DNA of 64,000 nt from Zhaonella formicivorans (GCF_004353525.1 NZ_CP085524.1:2080142-2144141), one strand, 5' to 3'. Positions 25,384 to 38,088 are shown, numbered from the stretch's first letter. Translations and numbers: made by a program. The notes: generated by a model from the letters alone, not told the origin.

Positions 25384-26799
25384 ATGAAAAAGCATGGGCA
25401 GAACAGTCTGGATCTCAACTTGGAAAATATGTTTAGAAATAATCCTGTTTTGACATCGGTTTTAGAGACTATTTCTGACGGAATTATCATTGTCTCAGCC
25501 AGAAGCGAAATTATTTTTGTTAATAAAGCCTATGAGGATATAATAGGTGTAAAACGCGAAAAGATTGTTAAGAAACCACTTTCCTTAATTGAACCCGAAT
25601 CGCCCTTGCTAGAAGTTTTGGAGAAGGGAATTTGCTTGAGTAACCAAAAAACTTTACTTAAGGCTGCTGGAGCCTTTATTTTAGCTAGCTCGTCTCCAAT
25701 AAATATAAATGGAGTTACCATTGGAGCGATATCCGTATTTAAAGATATGAAAGATGTTGTTTTATTAAAAGAAGCATTAGAAAGAACTCAGAGTTTTGCC
25801 CATTACTTGCAAAATGAATTGTTTAAAGAACAAGCAGTTACTAATGAATTTCAGTTTCATGGGATCGTCGGTCGTAATCCAAAGCTTCTAGATACTATTG
25901 AGGTAGTAAAGCAAGCAGCTAAATACGATTATACAGTTCTTTTGCTAGGCGAGAGTGGAGTGGGCAAGGAATTGTTTGCTAATGCAATTCATTTGGAAAG
26001 TAACCGTAAGAATGGGCCCTTTGTAAAAGTAAACTGCCCGTCAATACCAGAGACTTTGATAGAGAGTGAGCTTTTTGGGTATGAAGAAGGTGCATTTACC
26101 GGTGCTAGTAAACGTGGGAAATTGGGGAAATTTGAAATTGCACAGGGTGGTACATTGTTTTTAGATGAAATAGGGGAAATTGACTTAAAAGTCCAAGCTA
26201 AGTTACTACGTGCGTTACAAGAAAATGAGATTGAAAGGATCGGCAGCAACGTTTCTAAAAAAATAGATGTAAGGGTAGTTGCTGCGACTAATAAGGACCT
26301 TGAGGCCATGGTCAAACAAGGAAAGTTTAGGGAAGACCTTTTTTTCCGGCTAAATGTAATTCCCATCAAAATTCCACCTTTAAGAGAACGAAAGGATGAT
26401 ATAGTTTTATTAATTACTGAGTTGTTAAAAAAAATTGGAACTAAAAATAACAAAGAAATATCTATTTCAGAGGAGGCCGTGGACATTTTAGTTTCCCATT
26501 CGTGGCCGGGTAATGTCAGAGAACTTTATCATGTGCTCGAATATGCAACTGTTCTGGCCAAAGACGGAGAAATTACTCCAAAACAACTCCCCAAATATTT
26601 ATTGCGTTCTAATACTGAAAGGGCTTATTTGAATAGCAAGAAACTAAATTTGAAAAATTTGATCGCTTCAGCTGAAGAATCTGCCATCAAAGAAGCCTTA
26701 AAAATGGCGAAAAACAACAAATCAAAAGCAATAGAGCTATTAGGTATTAGTAGAAGAACTTTTTACGAAAAAATTAAGCTTTATAACATTAAAATTTAA
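25384..26799 (+). CDS. Sigma-54-dependent transcriptional activator (PAS-AAA+-Fis)
   Basis: A 471-residue enhancer-binding protein from ATG 25384 (GGAGG seven bases upstream). A PAS sensor domain (about 15-125) is followed by a short linker and the AAA+ domain: Walker A GESGVGKE 189-196, the sigma-54 contact loop GAFTGA 236-241, Walker B FLDEIGEI 259-266 and the arginine-finger region FREDLFFRLNVIPI. A Fis-type helix-turn-helix (NNKSKAIELLGISRRTFYEKI) ends the protein. The intact GAFTGA loop means it should activate sigma-54 RNA polymerase. It is the only plus-strand gene of the island and is divergent from operon 1, so it is the likely regulator of all three operons. The effector, possibly the acid or its CoA ester, is unknown. 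Confidence 0.92.
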   Translation: MKKHGQNSLDLNLENMFRNNPVLTSVLETISDGIIIVSARSEIIFVNKAYEDIIGVKREKIVKKPLSLIEPESPLLEVLEKGICLSNQKTLLKAAGAFILASSSPININGVTIGAISVFKDMKDVVLLKEALERTQSFAHYLQNELFKEQAVTNEFQFHGIVGRNPKLLDTIEVVKQAAKYDYTVLLLGESGVGKELFANAIHLESNRKNGPFVKVNCPSIPETLIESELFGYEEGAFTGASKRGKLGKFEIAQGGTLFLDEIGEIDLKVQAKLLRALQENEIERIGSNVSKKIDVRVVAATNKDLEAMVKQGKFREDLFFRLNVIPIKIPPLRERKDDIVLLITELLKKIGTKNNKEISISEEAVDILVSHSWPGNVRELYHVLEYATVLAKDGEITPKQLPKYLLRSNTERAYLNSKKLNLKNLIASAEESAIKEALKMAKNNKSKAIELLGISRRTFYEKIKLYNIKI

Positions 26800-26902
26800 C
26801 AGAAAATAGAAAGTCCTTAGTCCTTAGCTTTTTTAGCCGTTAATTAAAAACTTTGGCTGGATATGAAAAAAGTGCCGGGAGACTATACCTAACACTTTAT
26901 GC

Positions 26903-27570
26903 TTAATTTGACATAAACAGCGGAGCAAATACTAAGGGCACGACGGTCATCAACTTGCTCAGAATGTTCATGGCAGGACCTGAAGTATCCTTAAAGGGAT
27001 CACCTACGGTATCATCGGTTGTAATGAAATATGAAATGATTATGGAAAGGACGGAAGCAACTAAAGTACCCGTATTCAAAGCTTTTTGGGCGTTGGCCCC
27101 TTCGTCGGTACGTACAAGGAATGTGCCTATAATTGCTGCTACGCTACCAGCAGCAACCATTAACGGTATATAGGTACCGTAGTTAATACCTATAGCTGCA
27201 GCCAAAGCCACTCCGGAAATAATAGAGCCAACGTACGCTTCAAACAGGTCAGCGCCCATACCGGCCACGTCGCCACGTTATCGCCCACATTGTTAGCAAT
27301 AACCGCCGGGTTCAGCGGATCGTCCTACGGAATACCCGCTTCCAGTTTACCTACATATCTGCGCACGTCGACCACTTTGGTGTAGATTCCGCTACCAACC
27401 CAGGCAATCCTGTGTCAAAAAGGCTATAGCGCCTTCATGAATGGCCGCGGAATTTTCTTCATGCGCTCTGTTCCTGCATTAGTGCCATTAATCCTGCCGG
27501 TCAAGTATAAAGCAAACGCAAATGCCAAAAGGCCAGCTAAATGCACCAAATAATGCAATTCAATTTAAAT
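26903..27570 (-). pseudogene. hppA: Decayed, diverged third copy of hppA
   Basis: The C-terminal frame (26903-27268) joins …[10 protein letters not shown] directly to [19 protein letters not shown], so about 300 residues are deleted. Upstream, fragments of the [10 protein letters not shown] region and of the N-terminus (up to a start just before 27570, with TTGTTCCCTCC as in the intact gene) are out of frame. It differs from the other two hppA copies at many sites, so it is an older paralogue. It directly follows thioesterase copy 2 and lies on the island side of the junction. Confidence 0.85.
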
Positions 27571-27591
27571 TGTTCCCTCCCTCTTCATAAT

Positions 27592-27993
27592 TTACTCCTT
27601 TCCACCAACATGCATCATTTTTGCTGTGCCCCGGACCAGCACCTGGCCGGAGCCGTCCTCAATCCACCCTTCCATCTGGGAAAGACGACCTTTTGACTCC
27701 TTAACTTTGCTCACCACTTTTAACTCCGCATTTACCGGGACAGGCTTAATAAAACGGACGGACAATTCTGCCGTCACTACAATAAGTCCCCGGCTGAGGA
27801 GGTGGTTGGCCATGACCTCATCCAATAAGGTACTGACAATACCGCCGTGCACCACTCCGGCATAGCTTTGAAACTCGGGCTTGGGTGTATATTTGGAATA
27901 GAACAGGTCACCTTCACTAACAAACCGCAGTTTCAAGCCAATGGGATTACTTTCACCACAGCCAAAACACATGCCATTACCTCGAAACTCCAT
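27592..27993 (-). CDS. Hotdog-fold acyl-CoA thioesterase, copy 2
   Basis: 133 residues, identical to copy 1 except one internal change (ARG to VRG near the end) and a different C-terminus, GGKE. The change coincides with the left edge of the 2.7-kb repeat, so this copy's last codons come from island DNA. The HGGIVSTLLDE motif is intact and it should be functional. It follows the frameshifted hppA copy 2 and precedes the decayed hppA. Confidence 0.85.
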   Translation of the reverse strand: MEFRGNGMCFGCGESNPIGLKLRFVSEGDLFYSKYTPKPEFQSYAGVVHGGIVSTLLDEVMANHLLSRGLIVVTAELSVRFIKPVPVNAELKVVSKVKESKGRLSQMEGWIEDGSGQVLVRGTAKMMHVGGKE

Positions 27994-28177
27994 ACTCCTC
28001 CCCCTTCCGGTCGAAAGCGAACCAGCTTTCAGCCATCAGCTATAAGCTGTCAGCTTTATTTTATATTTAGCCATAGTACATGTACTTAGTCAAGATTAAC
28101 AGCAATTACCATGCCACTGAAAGGAATATGTTATCTCAGCTAAAAGCAACGGCTGAAGGCTTACAGCTGAGGCTAAA

Positions 28178-28216
28178 AAAATAGAGCGTTGGCCTGCACC
28201 AACACTCTATTTTTTT
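28178..28216 (-). terminator. Intrinsic terminator after hppA copy 2
   Basis: Same hairpin as at 3441-3480, with one T fewer in the flanking run. Confidence 0.8.
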
Positions 28217-30233
28217 TACATAAACAGCGGGGCAAATACCAAAGCCACGATGGTCATCAACTTGATTAGAATGTTCATGGCAGGCCCTGAAGTATCCTTA
28301 AAGGGATCGCCTACGGTATCACCGGTTACGGCCGCTGCATGGGCTGGTGAACCCTTGCCTCCATGAACGCCGCTTTCAATGTACTTCTTGGCATTGTCCC
28401 AAGCGCCTCCTGCATTGGCCATCATAACAGCCATGAGGAAGCCGGTTATGGTGGCTCCGGCCAGCATCCCGCCTAATGCCTCCTTGCCCAGACCCGGTGT
28501 CAAACCGACAATCAAAGGAGCGGCGACGGCGATTAAGCCAGGTACGATCATTTCTTTTAAGGCAGCCGCTGTACTGATAGATACGCAGTTGGCATAGTCA
28601 GGCTTTGCTTTGCCTTCCATCAAGCCGGGAATTTCCTTAAACTGTCGGCGTACTTCCTCAATCATGTGGCTGGCGGCACGACCTACAGCCTGCATGGTTA
28701 AAGCTCCAAACAGGAAGGGCAGCATCCCGCCGATAAATGCTCCGCCTACCACTGCCGGGTTTAACAAGTCAATAGCAGATACTTTGGCAGCAGCTGTATA
28801 AGCGGAGAACAATGCCAAAGCTGTTAAAGCGGCAGAACCAATAGCAAAACCTTTACCGATGGCAGCAGTGGTATTGCCGACAGAGTCAAGGGCATCGGTA
28901 ATTTTGCGAACCTTAGGATCCAAACCTGACATTTCAGCAATGCCACCGGCATTGTCTGCAATAGGACCATAAGCATCTACAGCAACGATCATGCCGGTTG
29001 TGGATAGCATACCCACCGCAGCTAAAGCTATGCCATATAACTCGGCAAACTATAGGCTAGAATAATAGCCACTACTACGACGATAATGGGCAAAGCAGTG
29101 CTTAACATACCTACGCTGATGCCGGAAATAATATTGGTTGCCGTACCGGTTTCCGACTGAGCGGCAATTTGTTTAACCGGGTTATAGTCACCTGAGGTGT
29201 AGTATTCGGTAATCCTACCGATCAGGTAACCGGCTACTAGACCGGCAACGGTAGCGATGAATACTCCCATACCGGTATAAGTATTATTACCAACTGTAAA
29301 AGTATCAAGTAAACCGGTTGTAATAAAGTATGTAAAGATTATGGACAGGACGGAAGCAACTAGAGTACCTGTGTTTAAAGCTTTTTGCGCGTTGGCGCCT
29401 TCGTCGGTACGTACAAAGAATGTTCCTATAATTGAGGCTACAATACCGGCAGCGGCAACCATTAACGGGACGTAGGTACCGTTGTTTATACCAAGGGCTG
29501 CAGCCAAAGCCACACCGGAAATGATAGAGCCAACGTAGGATTCAAACAGGTCTGCGCCCATACCGGCTACGTCACCCACGTTATCGCCAACATTGTCAGC
29601 TATAACCGCCGGGTTCCGCGGATCGTCCTCGGGTATACCCGCTTCAACTTTACCTACCAGGTCTGCGCCCACGTCGGCAGCTTTGGTGTAGATTCCACCG
29701 CCTACCCGGGCAAACAGGGCAATTGAGCTGGCCCCCAGGGCAAAGCCATTGACCACGTTGGGATTATCAAAAAGCAGGTTGACAATCCCCAATCCCAATA
29801 GCCCCAATCCTACCACCGACATACCCATAACTGCGCCGCCGGAAAAAGCTACACCTAAAGCTCTGTTGGCGCTGTGACGGGCGGCACTGGCAGTACGGAC
29901 GTTAGCTTTGGTTGCCACCTGCATGCCGAAAAAGCCTGCCAGGATGGAAGAAACAGTTCCAATCACATAAGCTATTGCAGTCTGGGGCTGCAGGCTTTCC
30001 GCACCATGCGTAGCAAAGCCTAAAATGGCAATCAGGGCAGCCATTCCCACTACAAAAAATACTAAAACCTTGTATTCCCGCGTCAAAAAGGCCATAGCGC
30101 CTTCATGAATGGCGGCGGCAATTTCTTTCATACGGTCAGTTCCTGCATCGGTGTTATTGATTTTGCCGGCCAAATACCAGGCAAAGAGCAGCGCCAGCAA
30201 ACCGGCTGCAGGAACTAAATAGTTTAGCTCCAT
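28216..30233 (-). pseudogene. hppA: hppA copy 2, single-base frameshift
   Basis: Nearly identical to the intact gene at 3480-5498. It reads as 401 residues from ATG 30233, ending [11 protein letters not shown] at 29028, then as a 266-residue frame from 29016 down to 28216. Compared with copy 1, AAACTTATAG has become AAACTATAG near 29051 and ACCCGG has become ACTCGG beside it. The C-terminal half, including [11 protein letters not shown] and GNTTAA, is lost from the main product, so it should be inactive. This copy keeps the native arrangement with secG upstream. A sequencing or assembly error is possible. Confidence 0.85.
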
Positions 30234-30265
30234 TTTTAATTGTTCCCTCCTAAAAAACTCTTAGC

Positions 30266-30490
30266 TTATTTGATTATAGATAAGAGCAGCGAAAGCAGTA
30301 GAAAAGCTATAGCCATAATAGCTGAAACCCTATTTAAGAGTTCATCCAAACCTTTTTTCTTGCCAAAAAGCTGTTCTGCCCCACCGGCGATAGCCCCGGA
30401 AAGGCCCGCGCTTTTACCGGACTGCAGCAGTACGGAACTTATTACGCCCAGAGCGGATATAACCTGGAGAATTGTCAGAAACGTTTTCAA
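30266..30490 (-). CDS. secG: Protein translocase subunit SecG
   Basis: A 74-residue SecYEG subunit with two membrane helices (about 3-22 and 53-73) separated by the conserved loop LLQSGKSAGLSGAIAGGAEQLFGKKKG. The start is taken at TTG 30490 because AGGAGGTG lies eight bases upstream and the resulting length is normal; the frame is open to 30586 without a site. It sits between eno and hppA copy 2. Its last 15 codons are duplicated at the island's other end (5531-5575). Confidence 0.92.
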   Translation of the reverse strand: MKTFLTILQVISALGVISSVLLQSGKSAGLSGAIAGGAEQLFGKKKGLDELLNRVSAIMAIAFLLLSLLLSIIK

Positions 30491-30660
30491 CCCCTTCACC
30501 TCCTGTCTTGAATCAAACAAATATATTCTAGCATAAGCGGAATTGGAATACAACATTCTACCAATTATGTCACTATATTTTGCCATATTTTAGATTAATA
30601 AAACAAGAAACTGCTCATCAGCCTTGTTCCACTAGTGCGCACCGCCGTAAATCGCGTGCG

Positions 30661-30800
30661 ATATTAGTCACCAGTCGCCAGTCATCAGTCACCAGAATAG
30701 GCTTAAAGCCGCGTCCTTAGCCCTTAGTTGCATTTATGGTTTTTGCAGAAAAAGCCAGCAGCTAATTGCTGATACTGGCGGCTGAAAGCTGAAAGCTAAC
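30661..30800. repeat. Heptad-repeat inverted pair (CAGTCAC variant) between secG and eno
   Basis: The left arm is about four units of CAGTCRC (around 30665-30695). The right arm (30752-30800) is GGCTGAAAGCTGAAAGC-type. The space between contains TCCTTAG/CCCTTAG. It is a variant of the same element layout as at 32167-32331. Confidence 0.5.
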
Positions 30801-30813
30801 CAACTAATGACTA

Positions 30814-30844
30814 CAACTAAACCCGGTAAACCCGGGTTTAGTTG
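30814..30844 (-). terminator. Hairpin after eno
   Basis: CAACTAAACCCGG pairs with its complement around a four- to five-base loop, immediately after the eno stop. It lacks a T tract on the minus strand, so termination strength is uncertain. Confidence 0.55.
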
Positions 30845-30852
30845 TATAGCTT

Positions 30853-32321
<1,469 letters not shown>

Positions 32322-32331
<10 letters not shown>

Positions 32332-33866
32332 ATGAGTAAGCTTTCCCCTGTCATCTCCGGCGGCTTTGCGATGCCCAAAATGTCCAGAACCGTGGGAGCT
32401 ATGTCCTGAAGCGATCCTGCGCGCAACTTGGCATTTTTGAAACAATCGCAAACCAGTATAAACGGTACGCTGTTGCTGGTATGAGCCGTGTGGGGTTCCT
32501 CGGTTTCCGGGTCAATCATTTCTTCGGCATTGCCGTGGTCAGCAGTAACCAGCACAACACCGCCCATGGGCAGGATTGTATTTATTACCTGCTCCAAACA
32601 GCTGTCAACCGTTTCACAGGCTTTGACAGTAGCATCCATTATGCCCGTATGTCCCACCATGTCAGGGTTGGCATAATTCACAATGCCAACCTGGTACATT
32701 CCGGAAGACATTTTCTCTCTTACCTCGCGAGTCACTTCCCAGGCGCTCATTTCCGGTTTTAAATTGTATGTCGCTACCTTTGGGGAAGGTACCAGCACCC
32801 GGTCTTCACCGGGATAGGGTTCTTCCACGCCGCCGTTAAAGAAGAAGGTCACATGGGCGTATTTTTCAGTTTCCGCAATCCGAATCTGCCTGATGTTATT
32901 TTTGCTTAGCACTTCGCCCAAGGTGTTTTCAAGGTTCTGGGGTGGGAAAGCAACCGGAGTATCAAAGGTCAAGTCATACTGGGTCATGGATACAAATTTG
33001 ACCGGCAACAACCCTTCAGGCCTGACAAATCCTTGGAAATCATCTTCGATAAAAGCCCGGGTCAATTGCCTGGCCCGGTCAGCCCGGAAGTTAAAAAAGA
33101 TTAAAGTATCGCCCGGGGAAACCAGCCCCTTAGGGCTCCCCTTTTCATCCACAATAACCGTAGGAGGCACAAATTCATCAGTAACCCTTTCCCCGTAGGC
33201 CTGTTCAACAGCTGCCAACGCCAGGGTAGCTTTCCTGCCTTCTCCCTGCACCATGGCTTTGTAACTCTGGGCAGTTCTTTCCCACCGCCGGTCACGGTCC
33301 ATGGCATAATACCTGCCCATTACAGTGGCAATGGCGCCATAGCCCAATTCATTGAATTTCCGTTCCAACTGCACAATATATTCTTTGGCGCTGGCCGGGG
33401 CAACATCTCTCCCGTCTAAAAATGCATGAACAAACACTTTGTCCACCTTGAGCTTCTCGGTCATGTCCAGCATGGCCATGAGATGGTCTATATGGCTGTG
33501 TACCCCGCCATCAGATAAAAGTCCCATGAAGTGGACAGCCTTTCCCTTTTCTTTGGCATGCTGCATAGCGTCAACCAGCGCTGCATTTTCGTAAAACTCA
33601 CCCTGTTTAATAGCGCGGTTGATCCGGGTCAACTCCTGGTACACCACCCGTCCGGCTCCTATATTTAAATGTCCTACTTCCGAATTGCCCATTTGCCCGG
33701 GAGGCAAACCAACCGCTTCCCCCGAGGCAGCTAAAGTGGTAAAAGGGTACTCTTGTTTCAACTGCAGGTAACAGGGTAACTTAGCCATTGCTAAGGCGTT
33801 GCCTTCAGTATTGTCACTTAAACCCCACCCGTCTAAAATCACCAGTACCACAGGCTTATGCCCCAA
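32322..33866 (-). CDS. gpmI: 2,3-bisphosphoglycerate-independent phosphoglycerate mutase
   Basis: A 514-residue Mn2+-dependent enzyme that interconverts 3- and 2-phosphoglycerate. It has the N-terminal VILDGWGLSDNTEGNA, the phospho-acceptor Ser in GQMGNSEVGHLNIGAGRVV (about residue 61), FLDGRDVAPASAKEY, YYAMDRDRRWER and the C-terminal metal motifs TADHGNAEEM and PHTAHTSNSVPF. The start is a TTG with AAGGAG ten bases upstream. It belongs to the same-direction gap-pgk-tpiA-gpmI-eno run. Confidence 0.96.
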
Positions 33867-33888
33867 GATTAAAACACTCCTTATCAGG

Positions 33889-34005
33889 TCAGTTGTTGGT
33901 TGTTAGTTTTTAGTTGTTAGTTTTCCAGAACTGCAACAAAGCCGGTTTGAGTGGTTAAACCTGTTTTTAACCAACAACCAGCAACTAACAACTATCAACT
34001 GTTTT
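33889..34005. repeat. GTTGTTA inverted pair between tpiA and gpmI
   Basis: The left arm (about 33889-33921) is CAGTTGTTGGTTGTTAG-like. The right arm (about 33970-34005) is AACCAACAACCAGCAACTAA-like, its approximate reverse complement. The layout is the same as for the CAGCTAT arrays but with a different heptad. Confidence 0.55.
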
Positions 34006-34750
34006 TATAGTTGACTATTTCCGCAAAATCCTTGGCTTTTAGGCTGGCACCGCCCACCAAAGCTCCGTCAATATCCGGCTCTGCCATAAGCTCCTGAATA
34101 TTATCAGGCTTAACACTTCCTCCGTATAGAATGCGGATTTGCCCGGCAGATTCCTTGCCAAACCGGGCAGCCAGAACTTCTCTGATATAACCGATAACCT
34201 CCTGAGCATCGCCGGCAGAAGCGGTTTTGCCGGTGCCAATAGCCCAAACAGGTTCATAGGCAATAACCAACCGGGCCGCTTCCTCCGGCTTGAGCCCCGC
34301 TAACCCCTGCTCAATTTGGAGGCGGCAGACTTCTTTGGTTATGCCTTCTTCCCGCTGGGCTAAAGTTTCCCCTACGCACACAATGGGAATTAGCTTTTGT
34401 TTCAAAAGCGCTTTAACTTTTTTATTTACAGATGTATCGGTTTCGCCAAAATACTGCCGGCGTTCAGAGTGGCCTACAATGCAGTATGTACAGCCCATAT
34501 CAAAGAGCATAACAGGAGAAATTTCCCCTGTATAAGCTCCTTCCTCTTCCCAGAAAACATCCTGGGCGCCCACCCGGAGCACTGTATCTGCGGTCAGCTT
34601 CAGCACAGTCTCCAGGGAAGTAAAGGGCGGGCATACGGCCACATCGATATCTGCCTTTTTGAGTAACGGCAGTAGTTGGCTAATCAAAGTCTTGGCCTCT
34701 GCCGGAGTCTTATACATCTTCCAGTTCCCGGCAATGAAGGGCCTCCTCAT
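33995..34750 (-). CDS. tpiA: Triosephosphate isomerase
   Basis: A 251-residue TIM barrel interconverting DHAP and glyceraldehyde-3-phosphate. It has NWKMYKT with the catalytic Lys (11-17), CIVGHSERRQYFGE with the catalytic His, the catalytic Glu in VIAYEPVWAIGTGKTA, and the phosphate loop YGGSVKPDN…LVGGASLK. AAAGGAGG precedes ATG. It is followed 128 bp later by gpmI and preceded by a long repeat-rich gap. Confidence 0.97.
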   Translation of the reverse strand: MRRPFIAGNWKMYKTPAEAKTLISQLLPLLKKADIDVAVCPPFTSLETVLKLTADTVLRVGAQDVFWEEEGAYTGEISPVMLFDMGCTYCIVGHSERRQYFGETDTSVNKKVKALLKQKLIPIVCVGETLAQREEGITKEVCRLQIEQGLAGLKPEEAARLVIAYEPVWAIGTGKTASAGDAQEVIGYIREVLAARFGKESAGQIRILYGGSVKPDNIQELMAEPDIDGALVGGASLKAKDFAEIVNYKNS

Positions 34751-35218
34751 GGCTTTTCAGACCTCCTTTGTGCTTTGTATTGGCTATCAACTGTCAGCTA
34801 CCCTCAAAATGTTAACCCTTGTGTCCGCTGCTCCGGGATGACTTCGCCAAGAGCGCTGCTCCTGCTCATCGTTTGACTTCCAGCGGCACGCGCTGATGCG
34901 GCGTCCATGCCGCTCCAGCGCTCTCGCAGCGTCCATGCTGCTCGGCCGCTTACAGTCAAACTCTTCACAGAGCGCTCTATGGCTTGTCATATGTCGCAGC
35001 TACGCCACAATGGGTTACAATTTTTCATTCTTCTGATGGCGCTGCGACAGCAGCATGGGTGTCTGTCAGCAAATAGCTATCAGTCACCAGCAATCAGCTG
35101 TCAGCTTAAAAATATTACAGTTTTTCCAGCCGACGATTATCGCATGCATTATATACTTAAAAGAAATACAGCAAAAGCTGAAGGCTTAGGGCTGCCGGCT
35201 GATGGCCGGCGTGCAGGC
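34751..35218. repeat. Gene-free, repeat-rich gap between pgk and tpiA
   Basis: No credible ORF. It contains heptad arms around 35046-35107 (TCAGC/ATCAGTC words) and 35170-35205 (GGCTGAAGG type). A GC-rich block at 34840-34990 has GCGTCCATGCCGCTC and GCGTCCATGCTGCTC as near repeats. The segment 34806-34855 (ATGTTAACCCTTGTGTCCGC…CTTCGCCAAGAGCGC) recurs in reverse complement at 40725-40772. Confidence 0.65.
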
Positions 35219-36403
35219 CTACTTATCAGCTAACGCCGCTACGCCCGGCAGCTCCTTCCCTTCGAGAAATTCCAGGGAAGCGCCGCCGCCGGTGGAGATA
35301 TGGGTGATTTTTTCGGCCACCCCTGCTTTTTCCACAGCAGCTACGGAATCTCCGCCGCCAATAATGGTTGTCCCTTGCACTTCAGTCATAGCCTGGGCAA
35401 CTGCCATCGTGCCGCCGGCAAAGGGTTCAATCTCAAAGACCCCCATGGGGCCGTTCCAGACTACGGTTTTAGCTTGTTTCACGGCTTCCGCATATTTTTG
35501 AGCAGTTTTGCTGCCGATATCAACTATCATCCAGTCCGCAGGTATGTCTTTAACACTTACTTCCTTATAGGCGGCATCTGCTTTAACTGCCTCAGCCACT
35601 ATAACATCCTCCGGCAGGTACAGCTCTACCCCTTTGCTCTCAGCCCTGGAAATTAGTTCCCGAGCCAGTTCAACCTTGTCTTCTTCTACCAGGGATTTAC
35701 CGATCTCCATTCCTTTTGCCTTTAAAAAGGTATTAGCCATACCCCCGCCAATGATTAAACTATCCACTTTGCCGAGCAGGTTTTCAATTACCCCGATTTT
35801 ATCCGACACCTTGGCCCCACCCAAAACAGCGGCAAAAGGCCGTTCCGGCTGGGAAAGGGCTTTACCCATTACAGCGATCTCTTTTTCCATCAACAAACCG
35901 GCAACAGCCGGCAAATGGGCAGCCACCCCGGCGGTGGAAGCATGAGCCCGGTGGGCAGCCCCGAAAGCATCGTTGACGTAAATGTCGGCAAGCTCTGCCA
36001 AGGCCTTGCTGAGCTCAGGGTCGTTCTTCTCTTCGCCGGGATAAAAGCGGATATTTTCCAAGAGAAGGACTTTGCCTACCTTCAGGTCTGCCACCAGCTT
36101 CTTGGTCTCTTCTCCTACAGCGGCATTAGCCAATTCCACTTTCTGCCCTAAGAGCTGGCCTAGCCTTTCCGCCACAGGGGCCAGGCTATACTTGGGATCC
36201 GCCTTGCCCTTAGGCCGTCCCAGGTGGGAGGTTAAAATCACCTTTGCCCCTTCCTTCAGCAGGTATTTAATTGTCGGCAGTGCTGCCTGAATCCGGGTAT
36301 CATCGGTAATCTGCCCTTTTTCGTCCATTGGGACGTTAAAGTCCACCCGGACTAAAACCCTTTTTCCTTTGACATCTATATCCCGTACAGTCTTTTTATC
36401 CAT
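35219..36403 (-). CDS. pgk: Phosphoglycerate kinase
   Basis: 394 residues; transfers phosphate from 1,3-bisphosphoglycerate to ADP. It has the substrate-binding [19 protein letters not shown] (19-37), [15 protein letters not shown], the Arg-containing [13 protein letters not shown] and [13 protein letters not shown] motifs, and the nucleotide loop NGPMGVFE with [14 protein letters not shown] precedes the start. It is 200 bp downstream of gap; that gap carries a heptad arm at 36572-36604. Confidence 0.97.
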   Translation of the reverse strand: MDKKTVRDIDVKGKRVLVRVDFNVPMDEKGQITDDTRIQAALPTIKYLLKEGAKVILTSHLGRPKGKADPKYSLAPVAERLGQLLGQKVELANAAVGEETKKLVADLKVGKVLLLENIRFYPGEEKNDPELSKALAELADIYVNDAFGAAHRAHASTAGVAAHLPAVAGLLMEKEIAVMGKALSQPERPFAAVLGGAKVSDKIGVIENLLGKVDSLIIGGGMANTFLKAKGMEIGKSLVEEDKVELARELISRAESKGVELYLPEDVIVAEAVKADAAYKEVSVKDIPADWMIVDIGSKTAQKYAEAVKQAKTVVWNGPMGVFEIEPFAGGTMAVAQAMTEVQGTTIIGGGDSVAAVEKAGVAEKITHISTGGGASLEFLEGKELPGVAALADK

Positions 36404-36603
36404 GCACCATACTCCTTCTTCTAACCGAAAAATCTATTGCAACTGCCTGCGCCGCGCCCCTTTTTAATCCCCGGTCACCTGTAGGCTAACGCCGTCGTCG
36501 ATCCTTAGTTGCGCGTATTCTTCTGTGGACTTATGGAACCGTCAGCCCCACGGGTAATTAGGCAGCGACGAACAATGGCTGACGGCTGAAAGCTAACGAC
36601 TAA

Positions 36604-38010
<1,407 letters not shown>

Positions 38011-38043
38011 AAAAAAAACGAATGCTTTTAAAGCACTCGTTTT
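38011..38043 (-). terminator. Intrinsic terminator after rpoN
   Basis: On the minus strand an ACGAGTGCTTT/AAAGCATTCGT stem is followed by a run of eight T. It ends the rpoN transcript before gap. Confidence 0.82.
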
Positions 38044-38088
38044 ATAAATCTAACGTTCTCAAAGCGGTATCCAGATATTGTCTTCATT

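Larger units (their letters stand above)
27604..30310. repeat. 2.7-kb direct repeat, right copy
   Basis: Second copy of 2867-5575, offset by 24,735-24,737 bases. The right flank continues into complete secG and is probably native; the left flank is the island junction. Differences from the left copy include a shorter T run after hppA, one deleted base near 29051 and a few substitutions. Confidence 0.93.

Noticed and set aside
28216-30233. Treating the two hppA copy 2 frames as two separate genes
   Set aside because: Together they match the intact copy almost exactly, and the break is one deleted base. The downstream frame has no credible ribosome site.
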